From the NCBI GenBank assembly GCA_024236015.1, contig JACKLK010000007.1, positions 62,001 to 126,000 on the forward strand: a stretch of DNA of 64,000 nt, in the 5' to 3' direction. Source of the stretch: Rhodoferax sp. (GTDB taxonomy: Bacteria > Pseudomonadota > Gammaproteobacteria > Burkholderiales > Burkholderiaceae_C). The translations under genes were made by a program, and so were the position numbers. How positions within the stretch are numbered: the first letter of the stretch is position 1; each line of letters begins with the position of its first letter. This document shows positions 17,301 through 25,676 of this stretch, one piece after another. Under the pieces are notes generated by a model that made no database searches, had not been told where the DNA came from, and saw nothing but the letters and a program-made list of their open reading frames with translations.

Positions 17301-18253
17301 GGCGCCTGGCGGTGTCGGGCACGCTGCAGGCCGTGCTCGACAAGGCGCGGCTGCGGGTGCGCGGCGCGCTGGCGGTCGACCAGGCCTTGTTCATCCTGCC
17401 CGACGAGACCGCCCCCAGCCTGGGCGACGACGTGGTCGTGCTGCGCAAGCCGACACCGGCAACCGCCACGGCCGGTCAGGCGCGCCGCCGGCCGGCTGCC
17501 GATGGCACTAACGGCGCACCGAAGGAAAACACCCTGGAATCCGACCTGCAGGTGACCCTGGACCTGGGCAACGACTTCCGGGTGCGCGGCCGCGGCATCG
17601 ACACCCGGGTGGCCGGCGAACTGACGCTGCGCAGCACGCTGGCCAGCGGCGAGGCGCCGACGGTCACGGGCACGCTGCGGACGGTGGGCGGCCAATACAA
17701 GGCCTACGGCCAACAACTCGAGATCGAACGCGGCCAGATGCGTTTTTCCGGCGCCTACGACAACCCCTCGCTCGACATCCTGGCCATCCGCCCCAAGCTG
17801 ACCCAGCGTGTCGGCGTGCAGATCTCCGGCACGGCGCTGCTGCCGCGGGTACGGCTGTATGCCGAACCCGACCTGCCGGAAGCCGAAAAACTCGCCTGGC
17901 TGGTGCTGGGGCGCTCCGCCGCCAACGGCGGCGCGGAGGCCGCCGTGCTGCAACAGGCGGCGCTGGCGCTGCTCGGCGGCCAGAACGCGTCCGGCGGCAT
18001 CGCCGGGCGGCTGGGGCTGGACGAGTTGTCGTTCTCCGGCGCGTCCGAGGTCGGCAGCAGCGGCGCCGGCGCGGCCACGGTGACGCTGGGCAAACGCATC
18101 TCGCAGAACTTCTATGTCGCCTACGAACGCAGCCTGGCCGGCACGCTGGGCACGTTCTCGATCTTCTACGACCTGTCGGAACGCTTCACGCTGCGTGCGC
18201 GTACCGGCGAGAAGAGTGCGCTGGAGCTGATCTACAAATACAGCTATGACTGA
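14381..18253 (+). CDS. tamB: TamB-like translocation and assembly module protein
   Basis: A 1290-residue AsmA/TamB-type protein that bridges inner and outer membranes and is linked to outer-membrane protein assembly or lipid transport. It has one N-terminal membrane helix (about residues 9-31, LVWLLELLLVASGALLLAA), a very long stretch of repeated beta-strand sequence, and the conserved C-terminal DUF490/TamB domain (about 1000-1290), including GTLRTVGGQYKAYGQQLEIERG and KRISQNFYVAYERSLAGTLGTF. Length matches TamB. The start codon shares its first base with the tamA stop codon. A long antisense frame covers almost the whole gene and is a GC artefact. Confidence 0.93.
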   Translation: MQLLRRFAFVLVWLLELLLVASGALLLAAWFWSGTDGSLATALRQAQPYLPAGQSLQVQQVSGSIRGGGRIGMLHWQSDGLDVQLRELRFAWQPLDLLQRRLRFTTLSIADVQVDDQRPASAPQPPPEVVLPLQLELPFSVARLRLLGTTPVEVTDLDGTYRYADDRHQLQLDSLAVAQGRYAGRLSLQARAPMTLDLLLQGTVSAPIAEDRSVALEASATLRGTLAGTDARLDLLAQLQPGPGNAGALAQASAMRATVSAHISPWATQPVVRAQSSFNHLDLAALWPSAPRTLLTGNAWVRPVGQGWLVDFNLFNRAAGPWDKGQLPLDSAKGLVELAADQWSVQSLNAEMAGGRIRLQGKLADPAQVRADDGWQGLLQLQGINPALLHSRLEAVPLDGTLKARAQDKAVVFDLALQPAAGQPRASALRGVRLRDATASGRWADGWVRLDQLQLRTAQASIDGKVDVQLSRQSASGQLQLVAPGLRARLSGQFGASAGDGELTASVTDAAATRRWLARLPLVPAIVDDIDLQGSADIALRWNGGWDALQNPGRGPAPAIDASVDVPRMTVRLPDQATDQAVRLTDAELRVSGRLDALELSARAGAARAHQRLRLETAAGGGRDARGHWQATIRSLQLQVQDTQLPGPWNLALAQPVRADFAPATGLLQLGAVQARLTGPEPGATTLSLEPLRWQGGAGGSLNSKGALRGLPMSWLTLLAQADLGAAGLSGNLVFDGEWDVTVSDRIRARASLARRSGDIRIQADGAIAGAAPAGAASTVNAGIRTLQLQVDADGDRVQAQFRWDSERAGNAQATFSTQLARDAQGQWQWSTDSPVQATVRARMPQVGVWSLLAPPGWRVRGTVDANLDLGGSLRQPQWSGTLQASEMAVRSVVDGIEFGNGQLRASLQGQRLNIDSFSLQGAGGASGGELTATGFATWAAAPSGSDHTSALQAIVLQIDAQAKALRVSARADRRLAVSGTLQAVLDKARLRVRGALAVDQALFILPDETAPSLGDDVVVLRKPTPATATAGQARRRPAADGTNGAPKENTLESDLQVTLDLGNDFRVRGRGIDTRVAGELTLRSTLASGEAPTVTGTLRTVGGQYKAYGQQLEIERGQMRFSGAYDNPSLDILAIRPKLTQRVGVQISGTALLPRVRLYAEPDLPEAEKLAWLVLGRSAANGGAEAAVLQQAALALLGGQNASGGIAGRLGLDELSFSGASEVGSSGAGAATVTLGKRISQNFYVAYERSLAGTLGTFSIFYDLSERFTLRARTGEKSALELIYKYSYD

Positions 18254-18347
18254 GCGCACGGCGCCCGTACGGGCCGGCCCGGAGGCTCGGATCGGCCTGC
18301 CGCGGCAGCGGCGGGCACATCAGGCCTGCTAGACTTCCAAGGCTTTG

Positions 18348-18422
18348 CTCGCCATAGTTCAATGGATAGAACGGCCCCCTCCTAAGGGGCAGATGTAGGT
18401 TCGATTCCTGCTGGCGGGACCA
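18348..18422 (+). tRNA. tRNA-Arg (anticodon CCT)
   Basis: A full cloverleaf can be drawn. The acceptor is CTCGCCA paired with TGGCGGG (one T-G wobble). The D stem is GTTC/GAAC. The anticodon stem is GCCCC/GGGGC with loop CTCCTAA, giving anticodon CCT at 18381-18383. The T stem is GTAGG/CCTGC with loop TTCGATT. CCA is encoded at 18420-18422 after discriminator A. It reads AGG codons. Confidence 0.95.
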
Positions 18423-18487
18423 TGGTCGGCGCGGGGGGCGACACCCGGTCACTGCCGATCGACCGCGGCCTCTGCGGCGATCCGGCT

Positions 18488-18508
18488 TGCCGTGCCGTCG
18501 GCACGGCA
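18488..18508. other. Strong hairpin downstream of the tRNA
   Basis: A 9-bp perfect stem TGCCGTGCC / GGCACGGCA with a 3-nt GTC loop. It lies 66 bp after the tRNA and 113 bp after the stop of the convergent PEP-CTERM gene. No T tract follows on either strand. It could end or stabilise either transcript. Confidence 0.35.
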
Positions 18509-18620
18509 GCCAGGCAAGGGTGTGGCCGACATCCGTTACGCGCGTCGCAGGCCGCCGTGAACCTGGCGCCGCGCGGCTTCGGACTCTTTCACCTGCGCGG
18601 CGTTGCCGATCGATGCCGGA

Positions 18621-19505
18621 TCAGGCGCCCTTGCGGCGCCGCGCCACGGCCAGGCCTGCGAGTGCCAGGCCGAGCAACGCCAGGGAGCCCGGCTCGGGCA
18701 CCGTCGCGCGCTCGAGTTCGAAATTGGACATCGTGGTCACGCCACCGATGGTCCAGCTGATGTTGTCGACCGCCCCGACGAACGGGCCCCAACCACTGCC
18801 GACGCCGGAACTGAAGCCCAGAATGACCGCATTGGGCGAGTGGGCCTGCCATTCGGCGAGCGTCGCATCGTATGCGTACGGTGTCGCGTTGATATTGGCC
18901 TCGTTGCCGATGCCCAGGCCGAAGTTCCACAGGAACGTGGTTCCGGTCACGACGTCGGTGACCCAGCTGTCGGTGGGCGCGGCGCCGCCGCCGTTGTAGG
19001 CCCGCTCGAACACCAGCCCGCCGCGGTCATTGATGGTCGACAGATCCCCGTCGCGGTCGAGCAGGATGCGCAAGGAAGGATGCTGGCCGGCCGTATTGGT
19101 GCTGGCGCTGTCACGGTACCAGTCGTAACTCATGCCGCTGAAGTCGGAAAATGCGCCCAGCGACCCCGATGCCAGATAGTTTCCGCCCACCGCGACGCCA
19201 CTGGCCAGGTACTCGATATCCGCCTTGTACGAAGCACCGCCCGGGCCGGCCGTGCCGGAGAACGATGCCGATGCGTTGCCGGACCGTGGATTGGCATCGC
19301 TGATGCCGACGGTCCCGCCGTTGCGCACATTGTTGTAGTACCAGTCCGACCCGGCTATCGCCTGCCCCTGATTGGATCCGGACGCATTGCTGTAGGCGTC
19401 ACCCGGCGCCGGGTTGTTCGCGTAGACCAGGGCTGCGTGTGCGCCGCTTGCCGCACCCGCGGCCAGCCCGGTCACCAAGGCCAAGGAAAAAATCTTGCTG
19501 CTCAT
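18621..19505 (-). CDS. PEP-CTERM sorting domain protein
   Basis: A 294-residue exported protein. The signal peptide covers residues 1-24 (cleavage after AHA). The mature part is low in Cys and rich in Gly, Ser, Asn and Tyr, with no catalytic motif I recognise. The C-terminus is a full PEP-CTERM tripartite signal: VPEPGS, a hydrophobic stretch, then ARRRK. Such proteins are processed by exosortase and often end up in the matrix or on the surface of exopolysaccharide-producing cells. A GGGGAG ribosome site precedes the ATG. No exosortase or polysaccharide cluster is in the window. A sigma-54-like promoter lies about 80 bp upstream, shared in design with the PEP-CTERM gene at 23.1-24.0 kb. Confidence 0.9.
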   Translation of the reverse strand: MSSKIFSLALVTGLAAGAASGAHAALVYANNPAPGDAYSNASGSNQGQAIAGSDWYYNNVRNGGTVGISDANPRSGNASASFSGTAGPGGASYKADIEYLASGVAVGGNYLASGSLGAFSDFSGMSYDWYRDSASTNTAGQHPSLRILLDRDGDLSTINDRGGLVFERAYNGGGAAPTDSWVTDVVTGTTFLWNFGLGIGNEANINATPYAYDATLAEWQAHSPNAVILGFSSGVGSGWGPFVGAVDNISWTIGGVTTMSNFELERATVPEPGSLALLGLALAGLAVARRRKGA

Positions 19506-19583
19506 TCGTTGCTCCCCATGTGGATGGCGTACTGCCAGAATCCTGTAACGGGGCCGCACGCCGTCAAGCCCCGCAGCATGGCA

Positions 19584-19599
19584 AGCAATTAATGCACCA
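19584..19599 (-). promoter_or_regulatory. Sigma-54-like -24/-12 promoter of the first PEP-CTERM gene
   Basis: The minus strand reads TGGTGCATTAATTGCT, with GG and GC separated by 10 bp and a -12 element TTGCT. It lies 79 bp before the start codon. The other PEP-CTERM gene has a matching element 81 bp before its start. A GATTGATTT copy lies 31 bp further upstream here and 30 bp further upstream there. Confidence 0.55.
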
Positions 19600-19609
19600 A
19601 AAGCGTACT

Positions 19610-19623
19610 TATTCGATCGAATA
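19610..19623. promoter_or_regulatory. 14-bp perfect palindrome upstream of the first PEP-CTERM promoter
   Basis: TATTCGATCGAATA is a perfect palindrome in an AT-rich island, 10 bp upstream of the -24 element. A further TCGAAT half-site lies at 19637-19642. It is a plausible activator or repressor site, but the other PEP-CTERM gene has no copy. Confidence 0.4.
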
Positions 19624-19764
19624 GCAAAAAAATCAATCGAATCAAACCATTCCGGCAGCGTGCATCCGATCAAATGACCTGTCGCTTCGCAGGCATATCA
19701 AGAAAATCGACATCTCCGTCCGACAACGGCCGATGTGTCCCGGCGAACGCCCCTCTTGTTTCCC

Positions 19765-22275
19765 TCAGGCGCCGCCGCGCAGCAGTACCGCCGGTTCGAG
19801 CCGCATCTGCCCCAGCAGGTAACGCGCCCCCAGCCCCAGGCTCACGGTGCTCACGCCGATGGCGGTCACGGCGCCGGTCCAGTACAGGCCGGCCAGTTCC
19901 AGGTCGAGCCGCCAAAGCAGCAATCCGGCGGCCAGCACACTTCCGGCCAGCGTGGCGAAACCCGCGGTCACCAGGGCCAGCAGCGCGTATTCCCACAGCA
20001 GCACCTGGCGCAGCACCGACGGACGCGCGCCCAGCGCATGCATCACGGTGGACTCGTAGACCTGGCGCGCCCGGCTGGCGGCCACGACACCGGCCAGCAC
20101 CAGCAGGCTGGCGGCCAGGCACACCAGCGCCACCAGCGCCAGGCCGCCACTGGCGCGCGCCATCAAGGCACGGGTCTCGCGCAGCAGCGACTCGGTGCGG
20201 ATGCTGACGATGTTGGGTGCCGCCGCGGCCAGCCGGTCCTGCGCCTGCAGGGCCTCGTCCGGCGCCAGGTAGGCGGCGCCGACATGGCGTGTGATGAAGG
20301 GATCGAGCACGCCGTCACTGAAGATCGCCTCCAGCCACAGTCGTGCCTGCATGCGGCGCTGGCTGTAGATGGCGGCCAGTTGCGCCTCGACCGGCGTACC
20401 CAGGATGTCGAATGCGATCCGGTCGCCGACTCGCAGCCCGATCTGCCCGGCCTCGCGGTCTTCCATCGCCACCAGCGGCGGGCCCTGGTAGTCGGCCGGC
20501 CACCACGCGCCCTCGGCCAGAACCACGTCGTCGATGTTGCCCGTACGGTTGCTGAATTTCTGCTCGTCGCGCGCCTCGCGCACCCGCTCGCCATCCGTAC
20601 TGTCGCGCAGCAGCTCGCCGTTGACGGCGACGATGCGGCCCAGCACCAGCGGCGCCGTCTGCAGGCGCTGCAGGCCGGGCGATGCCGCCATCGTCGTGCG
20701 CAGCAGGTCGAGCTGGTCGGACTGCACGTCGTACAGCACCAGTGCCGGCGCGTTGGCGGGCACGGTCTCGTTGACCGCGCGCAGCAAGGCCACCACGACC
20801 AGGGTGCAGGCGACCAGCAAGGCCAGCGCCGTGCCCAGCGACAACAAGGCGGCGCGCAGCGGCGACTCGGCCCGTTGCAGGCCGGCCAGTGCCAGGCGCA
20901 TGGCCGGCGCCACACGCGTATTCGGCCGCGCCAGCAGGCGCCGCGCCAGTTGCCGCAGGCCCCGTGCCAGGCCCTCGAGCAGCAACAGCAGCACGGAGGT
21001 GGCCGCCACGAACGCCTGGCCGAACAAGGGATCCGGCACGCTGGCCACGAGCAGCATCAAGACGAGTGCGGCGACGGCCCCGGTCAGCCACCAGGCCACG
21101 CGCGGCGTGCGCAAGGCCGCACCGTCGATGCCGCGAAACAACGTGGCCGGCGACACCGACAAGGCGCGCCCCAATGCCGGCAGCGCGAACACCAGCGCGG
21201 TCAACACGCCGAACACAATGGCCACGAGTGAAGGCAGCCACAACGAGGCCAGCAAGGGCGCCATCGGCAGGTCCTGCGCGGCGGCGAACGAACCGGCCAC
21301 CGCCAGCAGGTTGCCCAGCACCACGCCCGCCAGGCTGGACAACAAGGCCAGCATCAGGATCTGCAGCAGCACCAGCGCGGCCAGCCGTGCATCGCGCAGG
21401 CCCAGCGCGCGCAAGGTGGCCAGCGTGCCGAGCTTGCCCTGCAGATAGGCCTGCACGCTGTTGTAGACCCCCAGGCCACCGATGAACAGGGCCGAGAAGC
21501 CGATCAACAGCAGGCCCGAACCGATCTGGCCCAGCACCTCGGCCATGCGCGCGCTGCGTTCCTCGAAGGTACGCACCTCGGCCTGCAGCAACGGGAACGC
21601 GGCGACGAAGGCATCGCGCCAGGTGGCGGCCGGCATGTCGGTGCGCACCCGGTAGCGGTATTCGACCCGGCTCAGCGGCTGCACCAGGCCGGTCGCCGCC
21701 AGGGCCCCGTCGGCCACCAGCACCGGCGCGCCGCTCCAGTTGGCGCGCAGGCTGCGGTCGGGCTGGCGCAAGACATGTGCACGCAGCTCCAGGCTCAGGT
21801 CGCCGATCCGCAGCCGGTCGCCGAGTTGCAGACCCAGCCGGGTCGCCAGAGCGCCGTCGACGGCCGCGCCCCAGGTTCCGGCGCGTTCGGCCAGCGCATC
21901 GTCCAGCGCGCCGGCCGGCTCGAGCTCCACGCTGCCCACCAGCGGATACGCCGCATCCGCGCTTTGCAGCTCGATCAGCTGCGCTCGGCCGCCGGGCGCG
22001 ACCATCATGGTGCGCAATTCGATCAGGCGCGACAACTGGCCGCGCTCGCCCATCCACCGCAGCACCTCCGGCGCCAGCGGCCGGTCGTGTTCGACTTCGA
22101 CATCGCCGCCGAACAACACCCGGGCGTCCGCGCGCAAGGCGTCCGAGACCTGGCGGTACAGGCCACCGCCGGCGGCCACCAGTGCCACACCCAGCACCAG
22201 GCAGGCGCAGAAGATCCACAGATGGCGGCCGCTGGCGCGCAGGTCGCGCCAGGCCAGGTCAAGCAGGAAGCGCAT
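19765..22275 (-). CDS. YbbP-like ABC transporter permease (FtsX domains)
   Basis: An 836-residue inner-membrane permease with two FtsX/MacB-type units, like E. coli YbbP. A helix near residues 20-42 is followed by a large periplasmic domain (to about 250), then a first block of helices (about 260-480), a second periplasmic domain and a terminal three-helix block (about 710-830). It begins MRFLLDLAWRDLRASGRHLW, typical of the family. Its start overlaps the last 17 bp of the ATPase gene, so the two are co-translated. YbbAP-type exporters usually neighbour the esterase gene tesA, but none is present here. The substrate is unknown; a lipid or hydrophobic molecule is likely by family. Confidence 0.9.
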   Translation of the reverse strand: MRFLLDLAWRDLRASGRHLWIFCACLVLGVALVAAGGGLYRQVSDALRADARVLFGGDVEVEHDRPLAPEVLRWMGERGQLSRLIELRTMMVAPGGRAQLIELQSADAAYPLVGSVELEPAGALDDALAERAGTWGAAVDGALATRLGLQLGDRLRIGDLSLELRAHVLRQPDRSLRANWSGAPVLVADGALAATGLVQPLSRVEYRYRVRTDMPAATWRDAFVAAFPLLQAEVRTFEERSARMAEVLGQIGSGLLLIGFSALFIGGLGVYNSVQAYLQGKLGTLATLRALGLRDARLAALVLLQILMLALLSSLAGVVLGNLLAVAGSFAAAQDLPMAPLLASLWLPSLVAIVFGVLTALVFALPALGRALSVSPATLFRGIDGAALRTPRVAWWLTGAVAALVLMLLVASVPDPLFGQAFVAATSVLLLLLEGLARGLRQLARRLLARPNTRVAPAMRLALAGLQRAESPLRAALLSLGTALALLVACTLVVVALLRAVNETVPANAPALVLYDVQSDQLDLLRTTMAASPGLQRLQTAPLVLGRIVAVNGELLRDSTDGERVREARDEQKFSNRTGNIDDVVLAEGAWWPADYQGPPLVAMEDREAGQIGLRVGDRIAFDILGTPVEAQLAAIYSQRRMQARLWLEAIFSDGVLDPFITRHVGAAYLAPDEALQAQDRLAAAAPNIVSIRTESLLRETRALMARASGGLALVALVCLAASLLVLAGVVAASRARQVYESTVMHALGARPSVLRQVLLWEYALLALVTAGFATLAGSVLAAGLLLWRLDLELAGLYWTGAVTAIGVSTVSLGLGARYLLGQMRLEPAVLLRGGA

Positions 22276-22984
22276 CCGCGGTCGCGGCCGCGGCCGGCGC
22301 TTCATGCAGCACGCCGTCATGCAGGCGCAATACGCGGTCACAGCGTGCGGCGAATTCCATGTCGTGCGTGACCAGCACCAGCGTCGTGCCCGACTCCCGG
22401 TTGAGCGCGAACAGCAGGTCCCGAATGGATTCGGCCGTATGGTCGTCCAGATTGCCGGTGGGTTCGTCGGCCAGCAAGAGTCGCGGCCGGTGCACCAGTG
22501 CGCGGGCGATCGCCACGCGTTGCTGCTCGCCACCCGAGAGCTGGCTCGGATAGTGGTGCAACCGCTCGCCCAGCCCGACCCGGCGCAACTGCTCCTCGGC
22601 GCGGGTGTGGGCATCGGGCTGGTCCGCCAGTTGCAGCGGCAAGGCGACGTTGTCGATGGCGCTCAGGCTGGGCAACAGGTGGAAGGACTGGAACACGATG
22701 CCGACGGCCGACCGCCGCAGGTCTGCCAGGCCATTGGCGTCGAGCGTGGACAGGTCGGTGCCGGCCACGCGGATGCTGCCCGACACCGGTTTGTCGAGGC
22801 CGCACAACAACAACAGCAGCGAGGTCTTGCCGGAACCCGAAGGCCCGGCGATCGCCACGCTCTGGCCGGCCTGGATCTGCAGGTCCACGTCGCGCAACAC
22901 CTCGATGCGGGACGCGGCCAGCGCATACGACATGGACAATCCCTGGATCTGGACCAGGGGTTCGGAACGGGTCGAATCTGCCAT
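22259..22984 (-). CDS. YbbA-like ABC transporter ATPase
   Basis: A 241-residue ABC ATPase of the LolD/MacB/YbbA type that powers the adjacent YbbP-like permease. Walker A is AGPSGSGKTSLLLLL, the Q-loop lies in VGIVFQSFHLLPSLSA, the signature is LSGGEQQRVAIARALVHRP, Walker B is LLLADEPTGNLDD and the H-loop is LVLVTHDMEFA. The C-terminus is a short Ala-rich tail. It overlaps the permease by 17 bp and is the first gene of the pair. No adaptor (HlyD-like) or TolC-type gene is adjacent. Confidence 0.92.
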   Translation of the reverse strand: MADSTRSEPLVQIQGLSMSYALAASRIEVLRDVDLQIQAGQSVAIAGPSGSGKTSLLLLLCGLDKPVSGSIRVAGTDLSTLDANGLADLRRSAVGIVFQSFHLLPSLSAIDNVALPLQLADQPDAHTRAEEQLRRVGLGERLHHYPSQLSGGEQQRVAIARALVHRPRLLLADEPTGNLDDHTAESIRDLLFALNRESGTTLVLVTHDMEFAARCDRVLRLHDGVLHEAPAAAATADALPA

Positions 22985-23048
22985 GGTGCCAGTATCGCGG
23001 GCAAGCGCTTACCCGCGTGAACGTGGGGTGTTGCGCCGGCCCAGAAGC

Positions 23049-23076
23049 AAAAAAGGGCCCCGGTCACCGGGGCCCT
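23049..23076 (-). terminator. Intrinsic terminator of the second PEP-CTERM gene
   Basis: The stem AGGGCCCCGG / CCGGGGCCCT has a 3-nt loop and is 10 bp long. On the minus strand it runs into six T residues (23054-23049). It lies 29 bp after the PEP-CTERM stop codon and separates that gene from the ABC exporter genes. Confidence 0.9.
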
Positions 23077-23104
23077 CGGTCGCGAGCGCGACGCAGGAAT
23101 CAGT

Positions 23105-24019
23105 TCAAGCCGACTTGCGACGGCGCGTTGCAGCCAATGCGGCCAGGCCCAGGCCGACCAGCGCAAGACCGGCAGGCTCAGGTACCGCTGCGGCTTCAGG
23201 CGCGGCAAAGAACGCCCCGGGTCCGAAATTGTCTTGCCCCGCAACCCACACGGCACCATTGGCATCCGCCCAACTGCCCGGGGCGAAGCTGAGGTCGAAC
23301 GTGTAGAAGCCGTTCAGGCTGGTATCGGTCGTCGACTGGTTCTCGAAAATGCCGGTGGCGCTGCCCAGAGCGGCAAATGGCATGGCGTTCGTTTCGTACC
23401 AGCCGGTGACGCCGTTCAAGCTTGCGGCCACGGCGAAGTCGGCCGTCAACGTCATGTCGAAGCTCCGAAACACACCACCACTGTCCCCCGCCGGGCCACC
23501 TGGATTCGGCGCCGGCCACAGACGCGCAAAGTTCCCACTGTCGCCGTCTCCACCGGAGATGTTGACCGTGAAACGGGTGTAGCCGTTGGACCAGCCGCCG
23601 TCGACCACCGGGTTTGCGGTGTCGTCGTAATACTGGATGAATCCGTTGTTGGTGTTGTTGGGGTTGCCCCAGCCGTTGCCGCTGGCGGGCGTCGTCGTGA
23701 AATACCAGGCCGTAGACATATAGGCGAGGTTGGTCGGGTCGTACCCGGTTGCACCCGACGCCACGTAGATCTGGCCGTCACGGGCATTGGGCAAGGTCGA
23801 CCGGGGCCCGTTGTTTGCAGTGGCAATGGAGGTGGAACTCAATGCGTTCACCCCATTCTGGGCGTCGGCCAGGGAAGCATAACGCGTGACCGTACCGCTG
23901 TAATTGAAGTTGTCGTAGCTGGCATACAGCGGACCGGCGATAGATGCCGTTGAAGCGGTCACCGCTGCCAATGCAACAGCGGCCGCGGTCACGGCGCGAA
24001 CAAGCCCGAAACGTTTCAT
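23105..24019 (-). CDS. PEP-CTERM sorting domain protein
   Basis: A 304-residue exported protein. The signal peptide is residues 1-28 (ASIAG). The mature part is rich in Asn, Gly, Tyr and Trp, with a glycine-rich centre (GNGWGNPNNTNNGF, then NPGGPAGDSGG) and no recognised enzyme motif. The C-terminus carries VPEPAG, a hydrophobic helix and TRRRK, the PEP-CTERM exosortase signal. GGGGAG lies 6 nt before the ATG. It has its own intrinsic terminator and a sigma-54-like promoter, so it is a single-gene unit. It is not closely similar to the other PEP-CTERM protein except in its sorting tail. Confidence 0.9.
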   Translation of the reverse strand: MKRFGLVRAVTAAAVALAAVTASTASIAGPLYASYDNFNYSGTVTRYASLADAQNGVNALSSTSIATANNGPRSTLPNARDGQIYVASGATGYDPTNLAYMSTAWYFTTTPASGNGWGNPNNTNNGFIQYYDDTANPVVDGGWSNGYTRFTVNISGGDGDSGNFARLWPAPNPGGPAGDSGGVFRSFDMTLTADFAVAASLNGVTGWYETNAMPFAALGSATGIFENQSTTDTSLNGFYTFDLSFAPGSWADANGAVWVAGQDNFGPGAFFAAPEAAAVPEPAGLALVGLGLAALAATRRRKSA

Positions 24020-24099
24020 GGAAATCTCCCCTAAGTTGATTCGTTTGTCGATCGCTGTCGCAGTGCGCTGCTGTGGCCCGGCCGCGACGCACACCTGCA

Positions 24100-24115
24100 A
24101 GCAACGATCGGGCCT
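24100..24115 (-). promoter_or_regulatory. Sigma-54-like -24/-12 promoter of the second PEP-CTERM gene
   Basis: The minus strand reads AGGCCCGATCGTTGCT, with GG-N10-GC spacing and -12 element TTGCT, 81 bp before the start codon. Five of seven -24 positions agree with TGGCACG. The GATTGATTT copy lies at 24145-24153 (minus strand), 30 bp upstream. Confidence 0.5.
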
Positions 24116-24301
24116 GCCATCGATGGGTAGAAAAACATCCAATGAAATCAATCATCTGCGAAGCAGAGCGCGTTCGCCTTCAACCGTGCGGTTGGCAGAA
24201 TGTAACAATTATCGACATGGTCCCGCGGTGGACGCGGGCGCGGCTGGACTATCGGACGAATCCCGGCTTGCCATCCGCACTTCGGGCCCGTCTCCGCAAG
24301 C

Positions 24302-25561
24302 TCAGGCCAGATCCGCTGCCCGCGTCACCACCAGCACCTCGGAATGCAGCGTCCGGTGCACCGGACACTTGTCGGCGATCGCCAGCAGGCGCTCGCGCTG
24401 CTCCGCGTCCAGGTCGCCGTTGATGGTGATGACGCGCTCGATCCGGTCGACCTTGCCCTCGCGGGTCTCGCATTCCGCACAGTCCTTGGCATGGACCTTG
24501 CCGTGCGTCAGTTCGACCGTGACCTTGTCCAGGGGCCATTGCTTGTGCCGCGCATACATCCGCAACGTCATCGCCGTGCACGCGCCCAGGGCGGCCGTGA
24601 GCAGGTCGTAGGGGCCGGGGCCGAGATCGTCGCCGCCCACGCTGGCGGGTTCGTCGCTGACCCAGCGGTGCCGTCCCGCACGAACATCGACGGCAAATGC
24701 GCCGGTGCCGCGTTCGACCACCTGGACCGCACCATCGGGCAGCGCAGCCTCGACCTGGTCGGGGCCGGGCACGGCAGCCGGTGGTTCGGCTGCCGGTGGT
24801 CCGGCCACAAGGTAACGGCCGGCCCAGGCCGCGATCACGTCGGCGGCGAACTGCGCGTCGTCCGGCCGGCTCAGCAGATGATCGGCGCCATCCAGGGCCA
24901 CGAAGGACTTGGGATGCATTGCTGCCTGGAAGATCTGGCCGGCGTTGTCGATACCCACGGTCTCGTCGCGCGGCGCATGCAACACCATCAGGGGCCGGCG
25001 CAGGCGGCGGATGCGCTCGCCCTGCCGCTGGCTGGTCAGGTCGTCGATGAAGGCCTGTCGCACCGTGAATGGACGCCCGGCCAGCTGCACCGTGGCCGAG
25101 CCTTCGGCCTGGATCTGCGCCACACCCTGGCCCAGCTGCTTGACCACATGGGCCGGATCGAACGGCGCACCGATGGTCGCGACGGCCTTGTTGTCGGCGA
25201 TCCGCCCGGCCGCGGCGAGCACGGCCGCACCGCCCAGCGAATGGCCGATCAGCAACGCCGGAGCGCCGTGGTGTTCGCGCAACCAGTCGGCCGCGGCGAC
25301 CAGGTCGTCGACGTTGGAGCTGAAATGCGTGTTGGCGAAATCGCCGTCACTGTTGCCCAGGCCGGTGAAGTCGAAGCGCAACACGCCGAATCCCGCGCGG
25401 GCCAGCGCGCGCGAGACATAGGCCGCGGCCTTGCTGTCCTTGGAGCAGGTGAAGCAGTGGGCGAACACGGCCCAGGCGCGCGGCGCCTGCTCGGGCGTGT
25501 CCAGGCGCCCGGCCAGCAGGGCTTGCTGGCTGCCGGCGAATTCGATCTTGCGGGTTGGCAT
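24302..25561 (-). CDS. Fused alpha/beta-hydrolase and OsmC-like protein
   Basis: A 419-residue two-domain protein. Residues 1-250 are an alpha/beta hydrolase with nucleophile elbow IGHSLGGAAV, an acid in LHAPRDETVG and the histidine in LDGADHLL. Residues 285-415 are an OsmC/YhfA-like domain with the two redox cysteines in GACTAMTLRMYARH and DKCPVHRTL, expected to reduce organic hydroperoxides with thiol donors. The domain linker is Pro/Ala-rich. AAGGAGGAG precedes the ATG, a strong ribosome site. The fusion is a known architecture. It suggests an ester substrate whose acid or peroxide product is handled by the second domain. It stands alone between the PEP-CTERM gene and the acyl-CoA gene set. 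Confidence 0.92.
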   Translation of the reverse strand: MPTRKIEFAGSQQALLAGRLDTPEQAPRAWAVFAHCFTCSKDSKAAAYVSRALARAGFGVLRFDFTGLGNSDGDFANTHFSSNVDDLVAAADWLREHHGAPALLIGHSLGGAAVLAAAGRIADNKAVATIGAPFDPAHVVKQLGQGVAQIQAEGSATVQLAGRPFTVRQAFIDDLTSQRQGERIRRLRRPLMVLHAPRDETVGIDNAGQIFQAAMHPKSFVALDGADHLLSRPDDAQFAADVIAAWAGRYLVAGPPAAEPPAAVPGPDQVEAALPDGAVQVVERGTGAFAVDVRAGRHRWVSDEPASVGGDDLGPGPYDLLTAALGACTAMTLRMYARHKQWPLDKVTVELTHGKVHAKDCAECETREGKVDRIERVITINGDLDAEQRERLLAIADKCPVHRTLHSEVLVVTRAADLA

Positions 25562-25676
25562 GGCGTAACTCCTCCTTGTCGTGCCTGCTGGCGCAGTCCC
25601 ATGGGGACCGCGCCATCGGCGTGGGTCGCGGCGGCGCCGCGAAGCTGACACACACGACGGTCGCTGCGACGCGCCG

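Noticed and set aside
14324..18259. A 1311-codon open frame on the minus strand across tamB
   Set aside because: It is antisense to a gene with clear TamB features, its product is Arg/Gln/His-rich without domains, and long antisense frames are expected in DNA this GC-rich. Similar frames at 28263-30986 and 36037-38841 were dropped for the same reason.
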